64,000 nucleotides of DNA from Cupriavidus sp. 2SB (GCF_005503625.1 NZ_SCMX01000010.1:1-64000); one strand, 5' to 3'; numbered from the stretch's first letter, positions 29,415 through 38,652 are shown. A program made the numbers and translations. The notes: generated from the sequence alone by a model not told the origin.

Positions 29415-30947
29415 TCAGTCGTCCGACAGCTTGTCCGACAATGCCTTCACCTTGGTGCCGTCAGCATTGAGGGTCTTGACGAGTCGCATGCCAAGCCCAC
29501 CATCCGCCTTGTTGAAGTAAGAGAGCATCGTGTAAAGATTGGTCTCGTTGCGAACTTTGCGCAGATCGCCCGACAGCGCGGTAACGAGATCGACCTTGTC
29601 CTGCTCGGACAACGAACGGAAGTACACGCCGGCCTGCTTGAACGGCTGCTTCTTGTCAATCGCGCTTTGCTGCGAGGTGCCCGACAGCGGCAGGTTTGAA
29701 TACTTGTACTTCGCATCCTGCGCAATCTCGGCGATGGCCGATGGTTCGTAGTTGACGTCGCCGCCGCGACCACTTGCATTCATCGAGCCATCCTGGTTGT
29801 TGTTGCGCACAGGCACCAGAGGCTTGTTGATGGGCAGCGCGTTATAGTTCGCACCGAGTCGGTACATCTGCGTATCCGCATATGCGAATCCACGACCTTG
29901 CAGCATACGGTCTTCAGACAGCTCTATGCCCGGTACCAGTCGCGAAGGAGCGAAGGCCGATTCTTCGGTGCTTTCGAAATAGTTGTCGGGAATACGGTTC
30001 AGCACCATCGTTCCCACCTTGCGTTCCGGAACTCCGAGCCATTCTTTGGTGTCGTCAAGCGCATCAAAATCGAACTGCTGGAGTTCGGACGGCTTGAGTA
30101 CCTGAATGTAAAGATCCCATTTTGGGAAGTCGCCCTTCTGGATCGCGCCGTACAGATCGTTGGACGTGAGGTTCCAGTCCTTGCCGATCGACGCAGCGAT
30201 CTCGTGAGGCCGCAGCCCATGAACGCCTTGTTGACTCTTCCAGTGGAACTTGACGTAGTGCACCTCGCCACGCGCATTGATGAACTTGAACGCATGCACG
30301 CCGAAGCCATCCATCTTGCGGTAGGAGTCTGGCATGCCCTCCTTGCTGTACAAGTGCGTCAGCATGTTGGTGGCTTCGGGCGTGTGCGCAAAGAAATCGA
30401 ACGCCAGATCGGCATCCTGCACGCCAGTGACAGCACTTGGCTTATTCGCGTGCACAAAGTCCGGGAATTTGATCGCATCGCGGATGAAGAACATCGGCCA
30501 ATTGATACCGACCATGTCCCAGTTGCCCTGCTGCGTGTAGAACTTGATAGCGAAACCGCGCGGATCGCGCGCCTGCTCAGGCGATCCACGATAGCCCATT
30601 ACGGTCGAGAAGCGTACGAACACCGGCGTCCGGGATCCGGGTGCAAACACCTGCGCCACCGAGAGATCGCTCAGGTCTTCGGTCGGCACAAACTCCCCGA
30701 ATGCACCCGTCCCCCGGGCATGCACCACGCGCTCCGGAATGCGCTCGCGATCAAAGCGCTGAAGCTTCTCGATCAAATGGGAATCCTGGAGGAGAACCGG
30801 ACCACTCGAGCCAGCAGTCTGCGAGTTCTGGTTATCGCCCACGGGCGACCCATTGTCACGCGTCATCTGAGCGTGAGCGAACGGAATGGATACAGCGAGA
30901 GCGAGGGACAGCGCTGCACGCAGTGATGTTTTTTTTCGGCTATGCAT
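29415..30947 (-). CDS. katB: Periplasmic catalase, KatB type
   Basis: 510-residue heme catalase with a Sec signal peptide (SLRAALSLALAVSIPFAHAQ, cleavage after residue 26). This marks it as exported, unlike KatA. The distal His is in RVVHARGTGAFGEF, the Asn region is NWDMVGINWPMFFIRD, and the proximal Tyr is in GRGFAYADTQMYRLG. The downstream ankyrin lipoprotein matches the katB-ankB pair of pseudomonads. It probably defends against external peroxide; 607 bases of AT-rich DNA upstream hold its promoter. Confidence 0.94.
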   Translation of the reverse strand: MHSRKKTSLRAALSLALAVSIPFAHAQMTRDNGSPVGDNQNSQTAGSSGPVLLQDSHLIEKLQRFDRERIPERVVHARGTGAFGEFVPTEDLSDLSVAQVFAPGSRTPVFVRFSTVMGYRGSPEQARDPRGFAIKFYTQQGNWDMVGINWPMFFIRDAIKFPDFVHANKPSAVTGVQDADLAFDFFAHTPEATNMLTHLYSKEGMPDSYRKMDGFGVHAFKFINARGEVHYVKFHWKSQQGVHGLRPHEIAASIGKDWNLTSNDLYGAIQKGDFPKWDLYIQVLKPSELQQFDFDALDDTKEWLGVPERKVGTMVLNRIPDNYFESTEESAFAPSRLVPGIELSEDRMLQGRGFAYADTQMYRLGANYNALPINKPLVPVRNNNQDGSMNASGRGGDVNYEPSAIAEIAQDAKYKYSNLPLSGTSQQSAIDKKQPFKQAGVYFRSLSEQDKVDLVTALSGDLRKVRNETNLYTMLSYFNKADGGLGMRLVKTLNADGTKVKALSDKLSDD

Positions 30948-31554
30948 GGTAATTCGATTCGGAGGGGCTCAATATTGGGAATGCAGCGTCATACGACGAA
31001 GCAAGGGGAATTTAGTCCCGCACGTAGATTGATTCCAATATCGAATTCCAATCGAACCGATAGCGAATCCAACGTATGTCTATCACCTTACCGATTTCCA
31101 GTCGTCGGAACCTAACCCTTTCACCAAATGTGGACCGACCACCTAACCTAAAAGGCGCATTTTTACTCGAACAGCATACTATGGTATGCGATGCGGCACC
31201 CATGGCATGAAGCGGGCTATATTCATGTCCCGCGCTCGTTGATAAATATTTATCTTGGTCTCTTTTATGCATACCAAGGAACTATTTAATCTGTAATCGA
31301 AGAAAAATAAATCATTCAGAATATGATTTTGTTCCTCACATGGCAGACCCGCGGTAAATATTTATTATGTGAGACTGAATTAATACGATCCGCCCGCAGA
31401 CTCACATGAAATGCCTGTTCGCAAGTAACGCAAGATGCAGATCGGAGGTTCCCGCGATTTCAGCTTCATCGACGATGACCATGTTTGAGCGGCGCAGGGG
31501 CAATCGACGAGTCAAGCACCGGGATCCCGCAGGATTCCCGGCTCCGAGAGCGAC
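30948..31554. other. AT-rich intergenic region upstream of katB
   Basis: About 600 bases without a supportable gene, notably richer in A and T than flanking genes. It holds GATAAATATTTATC (31241-31254, perfect palindrome), a second TAAATATTTA (31355-31364), and an inverted repeat CTCACAT (31335-31341) / ATGTGAG (31367-31373). It contains the katB promoter, and a peroxide regulator such as OxyR would be expected there, but I could not align a full OxyR site. Confidence 0.5.
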
Positions 31555-32502
31555 TCAATGAGGGCTGAAGGCATGCTGGGGAAGTCGCAACAACGAATCA
31601 TTGCGCTTCATAAGGTAGGGATCCAGACTCACGCTCGGCCGCCTGTGCAGACATTCTAGAAAGGCGGCCATCGCAGACGTCTCGAAGGCTTCCTTGCGCC
31701 GGATGAAGCAGGTAGGCGCCCTAGCCACGCTCACATCGACCTGATGTGTGAAGAAGTTCGACTGCGATTGATATCGATCGACGACTTCTCGCGGCAGGAG
31801 CGATATCCCCACGTCTGCAGCGATGCATCCGAGAATGCCGTCGAGAGATCCAAATTCGAGCCGCTTGAACGAAGGCTTTCCGATCTGTGCCAACAACTGC
31901 TCGAGCCGCTGTCGATAGGAACAACCAGTCCGGAAAAGCAGCGCGGTGATCGGACTCGGATCGGTGCGCAACGCAGATAGGTCGGGCCAGCGACGCGAGG
32001 TGACCAGAACAAGCTCTTCTTCAAATGCGCGCTCTACCCTCAACTCTGGATGGTCGATCGGACCTGCAACGAATGCACCATCGACCTCGCCCAAGAGCAC
32101 CTTCTCCATTAGGTCTGCTGTAGGGCCAGTGCGTACGACCAATTGCACTTCCGGACATCTGGAACCGAACGCGGCCAGCACGGGCGGCAAGCGAACCGCC
32201 ACGGTCGTCTCCATCGTTCCGAGCGTCAATGTCCCTCTCGGCTGACCATCTTCCCGTACGGTGGCCATTGCCTCCTGCAGCAATGCCGCGGCGCGAGCGG
32301 CGTAGGGTAACAAGCGCTCGCCTGCGCTGGTGAGCGCTACTCCTCTGCTATGTCGCTCGAATAGCAGGACACCGACCTCGTCTTCTAACGCCTTGATGCG
32401 GTTCGTCACGTTGGACTGAACAGTGTGCAACTCCTTTGCCGCTCGAGTGATGCCTTCGCATCGCGCAACAGCCGCGAAGGTGGCCAAATCCGTTACGTCC
32501 AT
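31555..32502 (-). CDS. LysR-family regulator, divergent from nitronate monooxygenase
   Basis: 315-residue LysR regulator. The helix-turn-helix is in MDVTDLATFAAVARCEGITRAAKELHTVQSNVTNRI, and an effector domain follows from RGTLTLGTMETTVAVRLPP. The N-terminal form resembles the GltC/CysL-like subgroup. It is divergent, with a 254-base gap, from nitronate monooxygenase, so it probably controls the 32.7-36.0 kb cluster. The effector may be a nitronate or carboxylate, which is inference. Confidence 0.88.
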   Translation of the reverse strand: MDVTDLATFAAVARCEGITRAAKELHTVQSNVTNRIKALEDEVGVLLFERHSRGVALTSAGERLLPYAARAAALLQEAMATVREDGQPRGTLTLGTMETTVAVRLPPVLAAFGSRCPEVQLVVRTGPTADLMEKVLLGEVDGAFVAGPIDHPELRVERAFEEELVLVTSRRWPDLSALRTDPSPITALLFRTGCSYRQRLEQLLAQIGKPSFKRLEFGSLDGILGCIAADVGISLLPREVVDRYQSQSNFFTHQVDVSVARAPTCFIRRKEAFETSAMAAFLECLHRRPSVSLDPYLMKRNDSLLRLPQHAFSPH

Positions 32503-32756
32503 TCGATTTCTCCCTAGGATCGCAGGCCTAATCAGCCATACCCAAAACAGAACTCCGCATGAATCGTGCCGAAGGAAATCGCGTTCCGCGTCGCACTGTA
32601 GTGCGTCGATGGGCGGTTATGGTGCACCCTCGGCGAAATCAGCGCACTCTTATCGACCATCGATTCTGAGGATGTGTTCGATCTCTCCAAATCATTTCTC
32701 ATGATTGCTTTTTCTCCATAGGATCGTCTCAGGCTTCAATCAACGGAGATGCTCAG

Positions 32757-33743
32757 ATGCTTAGTACCCGATTCACCAAACGCTTTGACCTTAAGTATCC
32801 CGTCGCCCTGGCTCCCATGGATCCGGCATCGGGTGGGCGCCTTGCCGCGGCAGTTTCCAACGCAGGGGCACTCGGTCTTCTTGGAGGCGGATATGGGAAC
32901 CACGAGACACTAGAGAAGGAGTTCGATCTTGCAGGCGACGCGGCCATTGGTTGCGGTTTCATTACGTGGTCCATGAGCAAGGACGTGTCACTACTTGATC
33001 GCGCGATCGCACGTCAGCCCCGCGCGCTTATGCTCTCGTTCTCGGACCCGGAACCGTTCGCCCGGAAAATCACCGACGCAGGTATTCCTCTTATTTGCCA
33101 GGTGCAGACACTGAATCACGTCGAGCGTGCAGTTGACTGCGGCGCCACCGTCATCGTCGCGCAGGGAACTGAGGCCGGTGGTCATGGATTCGATCGACAG
33201 ACCACAATGACTTTCACACCAGAGGTCGCGGACTACCTTGCCGCAAAGTCACCTTCGACTCTTCTGCTCAGCGCGGGTGGTATTGCCGACGGGCGTGGAT
33301 TGGCCGCAGCCCTCATGCTCGGCGCAGATGGCGCACTGATGGGAACGCGCTTCTGGGCCACCGAGGAAGCGCTGATACACCAGAAGGCCAAGGACCGGGT
33401 GGTTGAGGCGAAGGGCGGTCAGACCTTGCGCACGTCAGTTTTCGACATCGCTCGCGGACGACAGTGGCCTCCGGAGTACACCGGCCGGCTGATGGTCAAC
33501 GAGTTCATTCGCAAGTGGCACGGCAAGGAAGACGCGCTCAAGCAAGTATGGAGCGAAGAGAAGGTCCGTGTGGAGAGCGCGTACGAGTCCGGGGACTACG
33601 ATTATGCAAACGTCACTGTTGGTCAGGCCATCGGCCTTGTTTCCGACCTTCCTCCCGCCGCGTCGGTTGTACATCGCATAGCCGAGCAGGCTGAACGCCT
33701 TCTTCGCTCGCGTAGCCATGGAGAGGCCTCATGCCGCTACTAA
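32757..33743 (+). CDS. Nitronate monooxygenase (propionate-3-nitronate oxidising candidate)
   Basis: FMN-dependent oxidation of alkyl nitronates to aldehydes or semialdehydes with nitrite release. 328 residues, family length. The flavin-binding TIM barrel shows an N-terminal PVALAPMDPASGG, the catalytic-His motif QGTEAGGHG (136-144), LLLSAGGIADGRGLAAALMLGADGALMGTRF and a C-terminal VGQAIGLVSDLPPA. The ATG follows GGAGATGCTCAG. It overlaps the next gene by 13 bases. Because that gene matches malonate semialdehyde decarboxylase, propionate-3-nitronate, whose oxidation yields malonate semialdehyde, is the most economical substrate. Confidence 0.88.
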   Translation: MLSTRFTKRFDLKYPVALAPMDPASGGRLAAAVSNAGALGLLGGGYGNHETLEKEFDLAGDAAIGCGFITWSMSKDVSLLDRAIARQPRALMLSFSDPEPFARKITDAGIPLICQVQTLNHVERAVDCGATVIVAQGTEAGGHGFDRQTTMTFTPEVADYLAAKSPSTLLLSAGGIADGRGLAAALMLGADGALMGTRFWATEEALIHQKAKDRVVEAKGGQTLRTSVFDIARGRQWPPEYTGRLMVNEFIRKWHGKEDALKQVWSEEKVRVESAYESGDYDYANVTVGQAIGLVSDLPPAASVVHRIAEQAERLLRSRSHGEASCRY

Positions 33744-34120
33744 ATTTCCATGTCTTCGAGGGTCGGGACGGCAAGGCTCTTCGAACCCTCCTCGACGCAG
33801 CGCACCAGGCGATGGTTGAGGCATTCGATGTTCCCGTGAGTGACCGCTATCAAACGGTGACGCAGCACCGAACGGAAGAACTCATCCTGGACGACACCGG
33901 CCTTGGAATGACGCGTACGCAGAACGCATTGTTGCTGGCCGTGGTCACCCGACCAAGACCCCAGGCGCAGAAGGTCCGCTTCTACGAACTGCTTTCCCGC
34001 TATTTGCATGAGCAGTGCGGCATTTCGCCAGATGACCTGGTCGTGTCGCTGGTTGAGAACGCCGACGCTGACTGGTCCTTTGGACGAGGTCGTGCGCAGT
34101 TTCTTACCGGCGAGCTCTGA
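33731..34120 (+). CDS. Tautomerase-superfamily protein, malonate semialdehyde decarboxylase-like
   Basis: 129-residue protein with catalytic Pro1 after Met removal (MPLLNFHVFEGRDG). Numbered from Pro1, the malonate semialdehyde decarboxylase residues Asp37 (VSDRYQTV), Arg73 and Arg75 (TRPRPQAQKVRFYELL) are all present. The C-terminal ENADADWSFGRGRAQFLTGEL also resembles that enzyme. Known reaction: malonate semialdehyde to acetaldehyde and CO2. Overlap with the nitronate monooxygenase gene implies coupled translation and a shared pathway. Another tautomerase activity cannot be excluded by inspection. Confidence 0.85.
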   Translation: MPLLNFHVFEGRDGKALRTLLDAAHQAMVEAFDVPVSDRYQTVTQHRTEELILDDTGLGMTRTQNALLLAVVTRPRPQAQKVRFYELLSRYLHEQCGISPDDLVVSLVENADADWSFGRGRAQFLTGEL

Positions 34121-34218
34121 ATGTAAGCGGCGCGACACCGAGCGCGGGGACGACTGCCATTCGGACCCGCCGGGGCGCCGCTTCTCCTTCCACATCACAT
34201 ACTTCATACGAGGCGTCA

Positions 34219-34464
34219 ATGAATCGAATTCCTGCGCAAGAGGACGAGCGCGTCGCCCTTGGGATGGTACTCACGGTGTTGCAAGTCCTGACATATCTGT
34301 CGTTCGTAGCTGCATGCTGTTTTGCGCCAAGTTTCATCAAAGGCGAGGCCCTATCGAATGGTGTTCCTCTGTCCTTCTTCATGGGACTGGGTGTCATCGC
34401 GATTGGCGCACTACTGACCATCGTGTACGTCTCCGTGACGAACCGTACGGAAGGCTCCAAATGA
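34219..34464 (+). CDS. DUF485 membrane protein, symporter partner
   Basis: 81-residue protein with two hydrophobic segments (about 15-36 and 48-70), the DUF485 pattern seen in YjcH. Genes of this family sit directly upstream of acetate/solute symporters such as ActP. It overlaps the symporter gene by four bases (ATGA), matching that arrangement. Start at 34219 by position and family length. Role presumed to assist the symporter. Confidence 0.85.
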   Translation: MNRIPAQEDERVALGMVLTVLQVLTYLSFVAACCFAPSFIKGEALSNGVPLSFFMGLGVIAIGALLTIVYVSVTNRTEGSK

Positions 34465-36050
34465 AAGTCATCGCTCTACTTCTCGTCCTAAGTCTGACGA
34501 GCGCGGCTGCCTCAGCGCAACCATCCAGCACACCGTCCACTAGCGTTACTGCGCTCTCATTCTTCGGCGTCGTCATCTTCGCTACATTGCTGATCACTTG
34601 GTGGGCAGCGCGGCGGACCTCATCCACCAAGGACTTCTACGCCGCTGGAGGCAACATCTCCGGCTTTCAGAATGGTCTTGCCATTACGGGTGACGCATTA
34701 TCCGCTGGAGCGTTCCTTGGCCTCTCCGCTCTTGTTTTCAACAGCGGATTCGATGGGTTGTTCTATGCGATCGGCTACACGACAGGGCTTCCTGTCGTGG
34801 TCTTCCTGATGGCGGGAAAGTTGCGAAGGCTCGGCAAGTACACGTTCACGGACGTCGTATGCTCCAAGCTCGGCGGCAACGGTATCCGCGTGTTCTCTGC
34901 CTGTGCTTCGCTGACCATTGTCTCGTTCTATCTCATCGCGCAGATGGTCGGCGCGGGACAACTGGTGCAATTGCTCTTCGGTATCGAGTACAGTTTCGCC
35001 ATCATGCTGGTTGGCATACTAATGATCCTGTACGTAGCCTTCGGCGGCATGCTCGCAACCACGTGGGTTCAGATCGTCAAGGCCGTGCTGATGCTTTGCG
35101 TTGGCTGCGCCATCTCCCTCATGGTGATGGCGAAGTTCGACTTCAGCTTTGTAGCCTTGCTTGCCAGCGCTGTGGATGTGCATCCCAAAGCCAGCGCCAT
35201 TCTCGGTACGACGACGATGGCCAAGGATCCGTGGTCGGCCTTCTCGCTCGGCCTTGCCGTTATGTTTGGCACCGCGGGCCTGCCTCATGTCTTGATGCGT
35301 TTCTTTACCGTACCGGACGCCAAGGCCGCGCGTACCTCGGTGCTGTGGGCGTCGATCTTCATGAACGGCTTCTACGCTCTCATCTTCATCATCGGCTTCG
35401 GCGCGCTTTCGCTGGTCCGTTCGGACAAAACCTATCTAGACGCCAACGGCGCACTCATTGGAGGAGCCAACACCGCGGCGCTGCATCTGTCGCGCATACT
35501 GGGTGGAGATGTGATGTACGGCATCGTTGCGGCCGTGGCGTTCGCGACCATCCTCGCCGTAGTGGCAGGTTTAACACTATCCGGCGCCTCCGCCATCAGC
35601 CACGATATTTATGGCGCCATCTTCAGACGACGTGTCGCAAACGAGCGTGAGGAGATCCGGATCGTCCGCATCGCCACCGTCATTCTCGGTGCGGTCGCGG
35701 TGGTGCTCGGCATCGCGTTCAAGGGGCAGAATGTCGCATACATGATCAGCCTGGCCTTCTCCATCGCCTGCTCATCCACATTCCCCGTCCTGCTACTGGC
35801 CATCTACTGGAAGAAACTGACGGCGTTCGGTGCGATCCTAGGAGGTGGGGCCGGGATTGCGGTGTCGCTGTTCCTCACCGTGCTCGGTCCGTCTGTATGG
35901 GTCAAAGTCCTTGGAAATCCTGCCCCCGTTGTTTCGCTGGACCCGCCAGCGCTCATCACTGTGCCTTTGGCCTTCCTGCTCTGCATCGCTGGCAGTTACA
36001 TGACACGAGCGGTGCCAGCAACCGAGGGCACGCTCTCCTCTGCGAAGTAG
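34461..36050 (+). CDS. Sodium:solute symporter (ActP-like, SSS family)
   Basis: 529-residue inner-membrane symporter with an N-terminal signal-like segment (MKVIALLLVLSLTSAAASAQ), then about 13 membrane helices. SSS features: AARRTSSTKDFYAAGGNISGFQNGLAITGD, AYGGM-like VAFGGMLATTWVQIVKAVLM, and GTAGLPHVLMRFFTV. The start at 34461 overlaps the DUF485 stop; the open frame extending to 34008 is spurious. ActP relatives carry short monocarboxylates. In this cluster, uptake of 3-nitropropionate or a related C3 acid is inferred. Confidence 0.92.
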   Translation: MKVIALLLVLSLTSAAASAQPSSTPSTSVTALSFFGVVIFATLLITWWAARRTSSTKDFYAAGGNISGFQNGLAITGDALSAGAFLGLSALVFNSGFDGLFYAIGYTTGLPVVVFLMAGKLRRLGKYTFTDVVCSKLGGNGIRVFSACASLTIVSFYLIAQMVGAGQLVQLLFGIEYSFAIMLVGILMILYVAFGGMLATTWVQIVKAVLMLCVGCAISLMVMAKFDFSFVALLASAVDVHPKASAILGTTTMAKDPWSAFSLGLAVMFGTAGLPHVLMRFFTVPDAKAARTSVLWASIFMNGFYALIFIIGFGALSLVRSDKTYLDANGALIGGANTAALHLSRILGGDVMYGIVAAVAFATILAVVAGLTLSGASAISHDIYGAIFRRRVANEREEIRIVRIATVILGAVAVVLGIAFKGQNVAYMISLAFSIACSSTFPVLLLAIYWKKLTAFGAILGGGAGIAVSLFLTVLGPSVWVKVLGNPAPVVSLDPPALITVPLAFLLCIAGSYMTRAVPATEGTLSSAK

Positions 36051-36139
36051 TGACGAGACTTTCGCCGAAGGCATCAGCCTCCAGGGACCTGCCGCACGTG
36101 CCTGGAGCCTGAGCGACGGGAGCGCTCACCAACAAACAT

Positions 36140-37123
36140 TCATGCCGTGTCTGCCGAGTTCCGGGACAGGAATCGGTCCCGATACTCCACCGGAAGGATT
36201 TGGAGCCGCTTGTGAAATGCCCGTCGCATGCTGTCTACGCTCTCGAATCCGCACCGTCGCGCGATCTCGCGCATGGGTGCGTTGGTAGTTTCCAGGTAGT
36301 GGCGTGCGGCGTCGATGCGCGCATTGACCAGGAAAGCCATCGGACCGACACCGCAGTCGCGTGTAAAGATTCGCGTTAGATTGCGAGGACTCATGTTGAC
36401 GCGCTCCGCGAGACTGGCCACCGAGTGCGGGAGGTCGATGTTGTCGAGGAGGTGCTGCTGGATCGCTGCCGATTGAGATTCCGGTGCCGCGAGCGACTCC
36501 AATAAAGGACTGAACTGCGACTGTCCTCCCGCGCGGCGTAGGTAGACTACAAGGTACTTCGCGACTTCGAGCGCCCTCCCCTTACCGAAATCCTCTTCAA
36601 TGAACACCAGCGACAAGTCGATACCGGCCGTGACACCCGCCGTGGTGTAGATTTTCTCGTCCTTCGCGTAGATGAAATCCGGCTCGATCTTGGTTCGCGG
36701 AAACATCTCTGAAAGCCGAGGCACGTCCATCCAATGTGTTGTCACCGTCCGCCGGTCAATCAATCCTGCAGCACCGAGCGCAAACACCCCGTTGCAAATG
36801 GCTGCCACGCGTCGGGATTGCTTGTGGTACGTTCGTAGCCAGTTTGATAATGCCGGATCGTCATAGACCTGGAAGATGCCTAATCCTCCCGGCACAATGA
36901 CTGTGTCGAAATCGGGGCACTGATCGAAGATGGTCCTGTCGGGCATGACAGTCAGCCCACTCGATGACATTACGCTCCCTCGCGTCGTCCCAACAGTCAG
37001 CATCTCGTACTGTTGCGCGCCGTCGCTCAATACCGCCACCTCAGCAAAGGCATCGCGTGGCCCCGCGATGTCCAGTAGCTGAAAACCGGGAAACACGACC
37101 ATTCCGATCTTGATCTGCTTCAT
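36140..37123 (-). CDS. GlxA-family transcriptional regulator (DJ-1/PfpI plus AraC domain)
   Basis: 327-residue regulator from MKQIKIGMVVFPGF. The N-terminal DJ-1/PfpI-like sensor (about 1-190) has DTVIVPGGLGIF and AAICNGVFALGAAGLIDRRT with the elbow Cys. The C-terminal AraC helix-turn-helix pair (about 225-322) has LAERVNMSPRNLTRIFTRDCG and IARRCGFESVDSMRRAFHKRL. It is the last gene of the nitrile hydratase operon, 34 bases after the metal transporter, so it probably regulates that operon. The frame extends upstream to 37291 inside the transporter gene without support. Confidence 0.88.
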   Translation of the reverse strand: MKQIKIGMVVFPGFQLLDIAGPRDAFAEVAVLSDGAQQYEMLTVGTTRGSVMSSSGLTVMPDRTIFDQCPDFDTVIVPGGLGIFQVYDDPALSNWLRTYHKQSRRVAAICNGVFALGAAGLIDRRTVTTHWMDVPRLSEMFPRTKIEPDFIYAKDEKIYTTAGVTAGIDLSLVFIEEDFGKGRALEVAKYLVVYLRRAGGQSQFSPLLESLAAPESQSAAIQQHLLDNIDLPHSVASLAERVNMSPRNLTRIFTRDCGVGPMAFLVNARIDAARHYLETTNAPMREIARRCGFESVDSMRRAFHKRLQILPVEYRDRFLSRNSADTA

Positions 37124-37157
37124 ATTTGTTCGTGGGAAAACCTGATCTGGACGGGCG

Positions 37158-38222
37158 CTACCGACGCATGCGATAGATGGCAACGGACGCGCCCCATCCG
37201 ATAGCAAACACTCCGACGATGATATACCCGAGTATTCCCAGTGTCTCGCTGAGCGACGACGCACGATCCCATACGTCGCCGCGCAGCGCAAACTTCTCCA
37301 CGAGCAGCCCTGTCGCTTCGATGCCAGCGATCACGACGGCAACAATGACCGACACCAAAGTAATCACCATGTTGTACCAAAGCTTCCGGCCAGGGTCTTT
37401 GAAGGCCCATCCGTAGGCTCTGATCATGAGGAACCCGTCAACCGTATCGACCAATGACATACCGACGGCAAACAAGGCGGGAAACACCATCACCGACCAG
37501 AACGAAACGCCGCGCGTAGTTTCCGCCGCCGACATGCCAAACAAGGCCACTTCTGTCGCGGTGTCAAATCCCAACCCGAACAACAGACCCACCGGATACA
37601 GGTGCCAGCTTCGCCGCGTCAAGCGCAGCAACGGCGACAACAACCGTGTCATCAGTCCGCCAGTCCCCGCACTCGCCAGAGCGTCGGCATCAGGAGGCTG
37701 AGCTCCCCGATGCACGCCACGCAGCTTTCGCCATGCGTCGGTGAGGATTCGGAGATTGATCAGTGCGAGACCAAGCAGGAAGGCGACGGACACACTTGTG
37801 CTGATGAGTCCGCCCACATCCTTCCACTTAACGATTTGAGATTGCAGCGCCGAGACCGCAAGAGCGATCCCCAAGGACATTAGGACGACCACGGTCGAAT
37901 GACCAAGCGAGAAAAAGAAGCCGACGGAGATGGGCCGGCGTCCTTCCTGCATGAGTTTGCGCGTGACATTGTCGATGGCAGCGATGTGGTCAGCGTCTAC
38001 CGCATGTCGAAGTCCCAGCGTGTATGCGAGGAGCGCGGACGCAAACAAAGGCGGCGAATCATGGAGCACTGACCACGCCCACACCCATGCGCCGACGTTC
38101 AGAGCCACCACCACCACAAACAATACGATCGACTTTTGACGGACCTCAGCACCCTCATCGTCGAACAGACGGCCAAGCAATGGCCTGTCGCCACCGGGGC
38201 GCTTTGAGGTCAAATTCTCCAT
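37158..38222 (-). CDS. NiCoT-family nickel/cobalt transporter (NhlF/HoxN-like)
   Basis: 354-residue inner-membrane permease with about eight hydrophobic segments. Signature RHAVDADHI (residues 72-80) in the second helix, plus FSLGHSTVVVLMS, LGFDTATEVALFG and GMSLVDTVDGFLM, all diagnostic of nickel/cobalt permeases. Embedded in a nitrile hydratase operon whose alpha subunit has the cobalt-type site, so cobalt uptake is the likely role, like NhlF of Rhodococcus. Confidence 0.92.
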   Translation of the reverse strand: MENLTSKRPGGDRPLLGRLFDDEGAEVRQKSIVLFVVVVALNVGAWVWAWSVLHDSPPLFASALLAYTLGLRHAVDADHIAAIDNVTRKLMQEGRRPISVGFFFSLGHSTVVVLMSLGIALAVSALQSQIVKWKDVGGLISTSVSVAFLLGLALINLRILTDAWRKLRGVHRGAQPPDADALASAGTGGLMTRLLSPLLRLTRRSWHLYPVGLLFGLGFDTATEVALFGMSAAETTRGVSFWSVMVFPALFAVGMSLVDTVDGFLMIRAYGWAFKDPGRKLWYNMVITLVSVIVAVVIAGIEATGLLVEKFALRGDVWDRASSLSETLGILGYIIVGVFAIGWGASVAIYRMRR

Positions 38223-38297
38223 GCGAGCTCAGAAATTGCAGTTGGCCTACGACTCCGCCCGATCGCAATGCCTACGGGCGTGGACATGTTTTGGTGT

Positions 38298-38642
38298 CTA
38301 GTGGCTCCGTACTCTGGCGAGGAGGATCCGCTTGAGCTCTTCTGCGGAAAGCGTTTGACTGGCAGTGATGACGTCAAGGAGCGCTTCAAGAAAGCGCTCG
38401 TAGTAGTCCCAGCGAGGCTGGTCCTCACATGCTTCCTCGGACTCCCATCGCCCGATAGCTCGGATCAATGACTGCCGGAAGTCCTCCCATTCAAAGCAGC
38501 CGGCCTTTGCCAAAGAGAGCGCCAGACCAAAAACATCACGCTCCCATCGGTTAGTAAACAGCAGTTTTCCGTCGACTCTTGGTGGGGAATCGACGTCACC
38601 TAACATTGATGCGGCGGCGTATTCCTCGAAACGTGTGAACAT
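38298..38642 (-). CDS. Nitrile hydratase accessory protein (P14K/NhlE type)
   Basis: 114-residue protein of the nitrile hydratase accessory family, which resembles the N-terminal part of the beta subunit. Visible: FTNRWERDVFGLALSLAK and FEWEDFRQSLIRAIGRWE. In cobalt nitrile hydratases it delivers metal to, or exchanges subunits with, the alpha subunit. Ten bases downstream of the alpha gene. No signal peptide. Confidence 0.88.
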   Translation of the reverse strand: MFTRFEEYAAASMLGDVDSPPRVDGKLLFTNRWERDVFGLALSLAKAGCFEWEDFRQSLIRAIGRWESEEACEDQPRWDYYERFLEALLDVITASQTLSAEELKRILLARVRSH

Positions 38643-38652
38643 GTGGATGCCC

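Noticed and set aside
30948-31120. OxyR operator upstream of katB
   Set aside because: Isolated ATAG/CTAT tetramers are present, but their spacing does not fit the four-element OxyR pattern.
31012-31272. 86-residue frame in the AT-rich region upstream of katB
   Set aside because: No ribosome site or recognisable domain; base composition matches non-coding neighbours.
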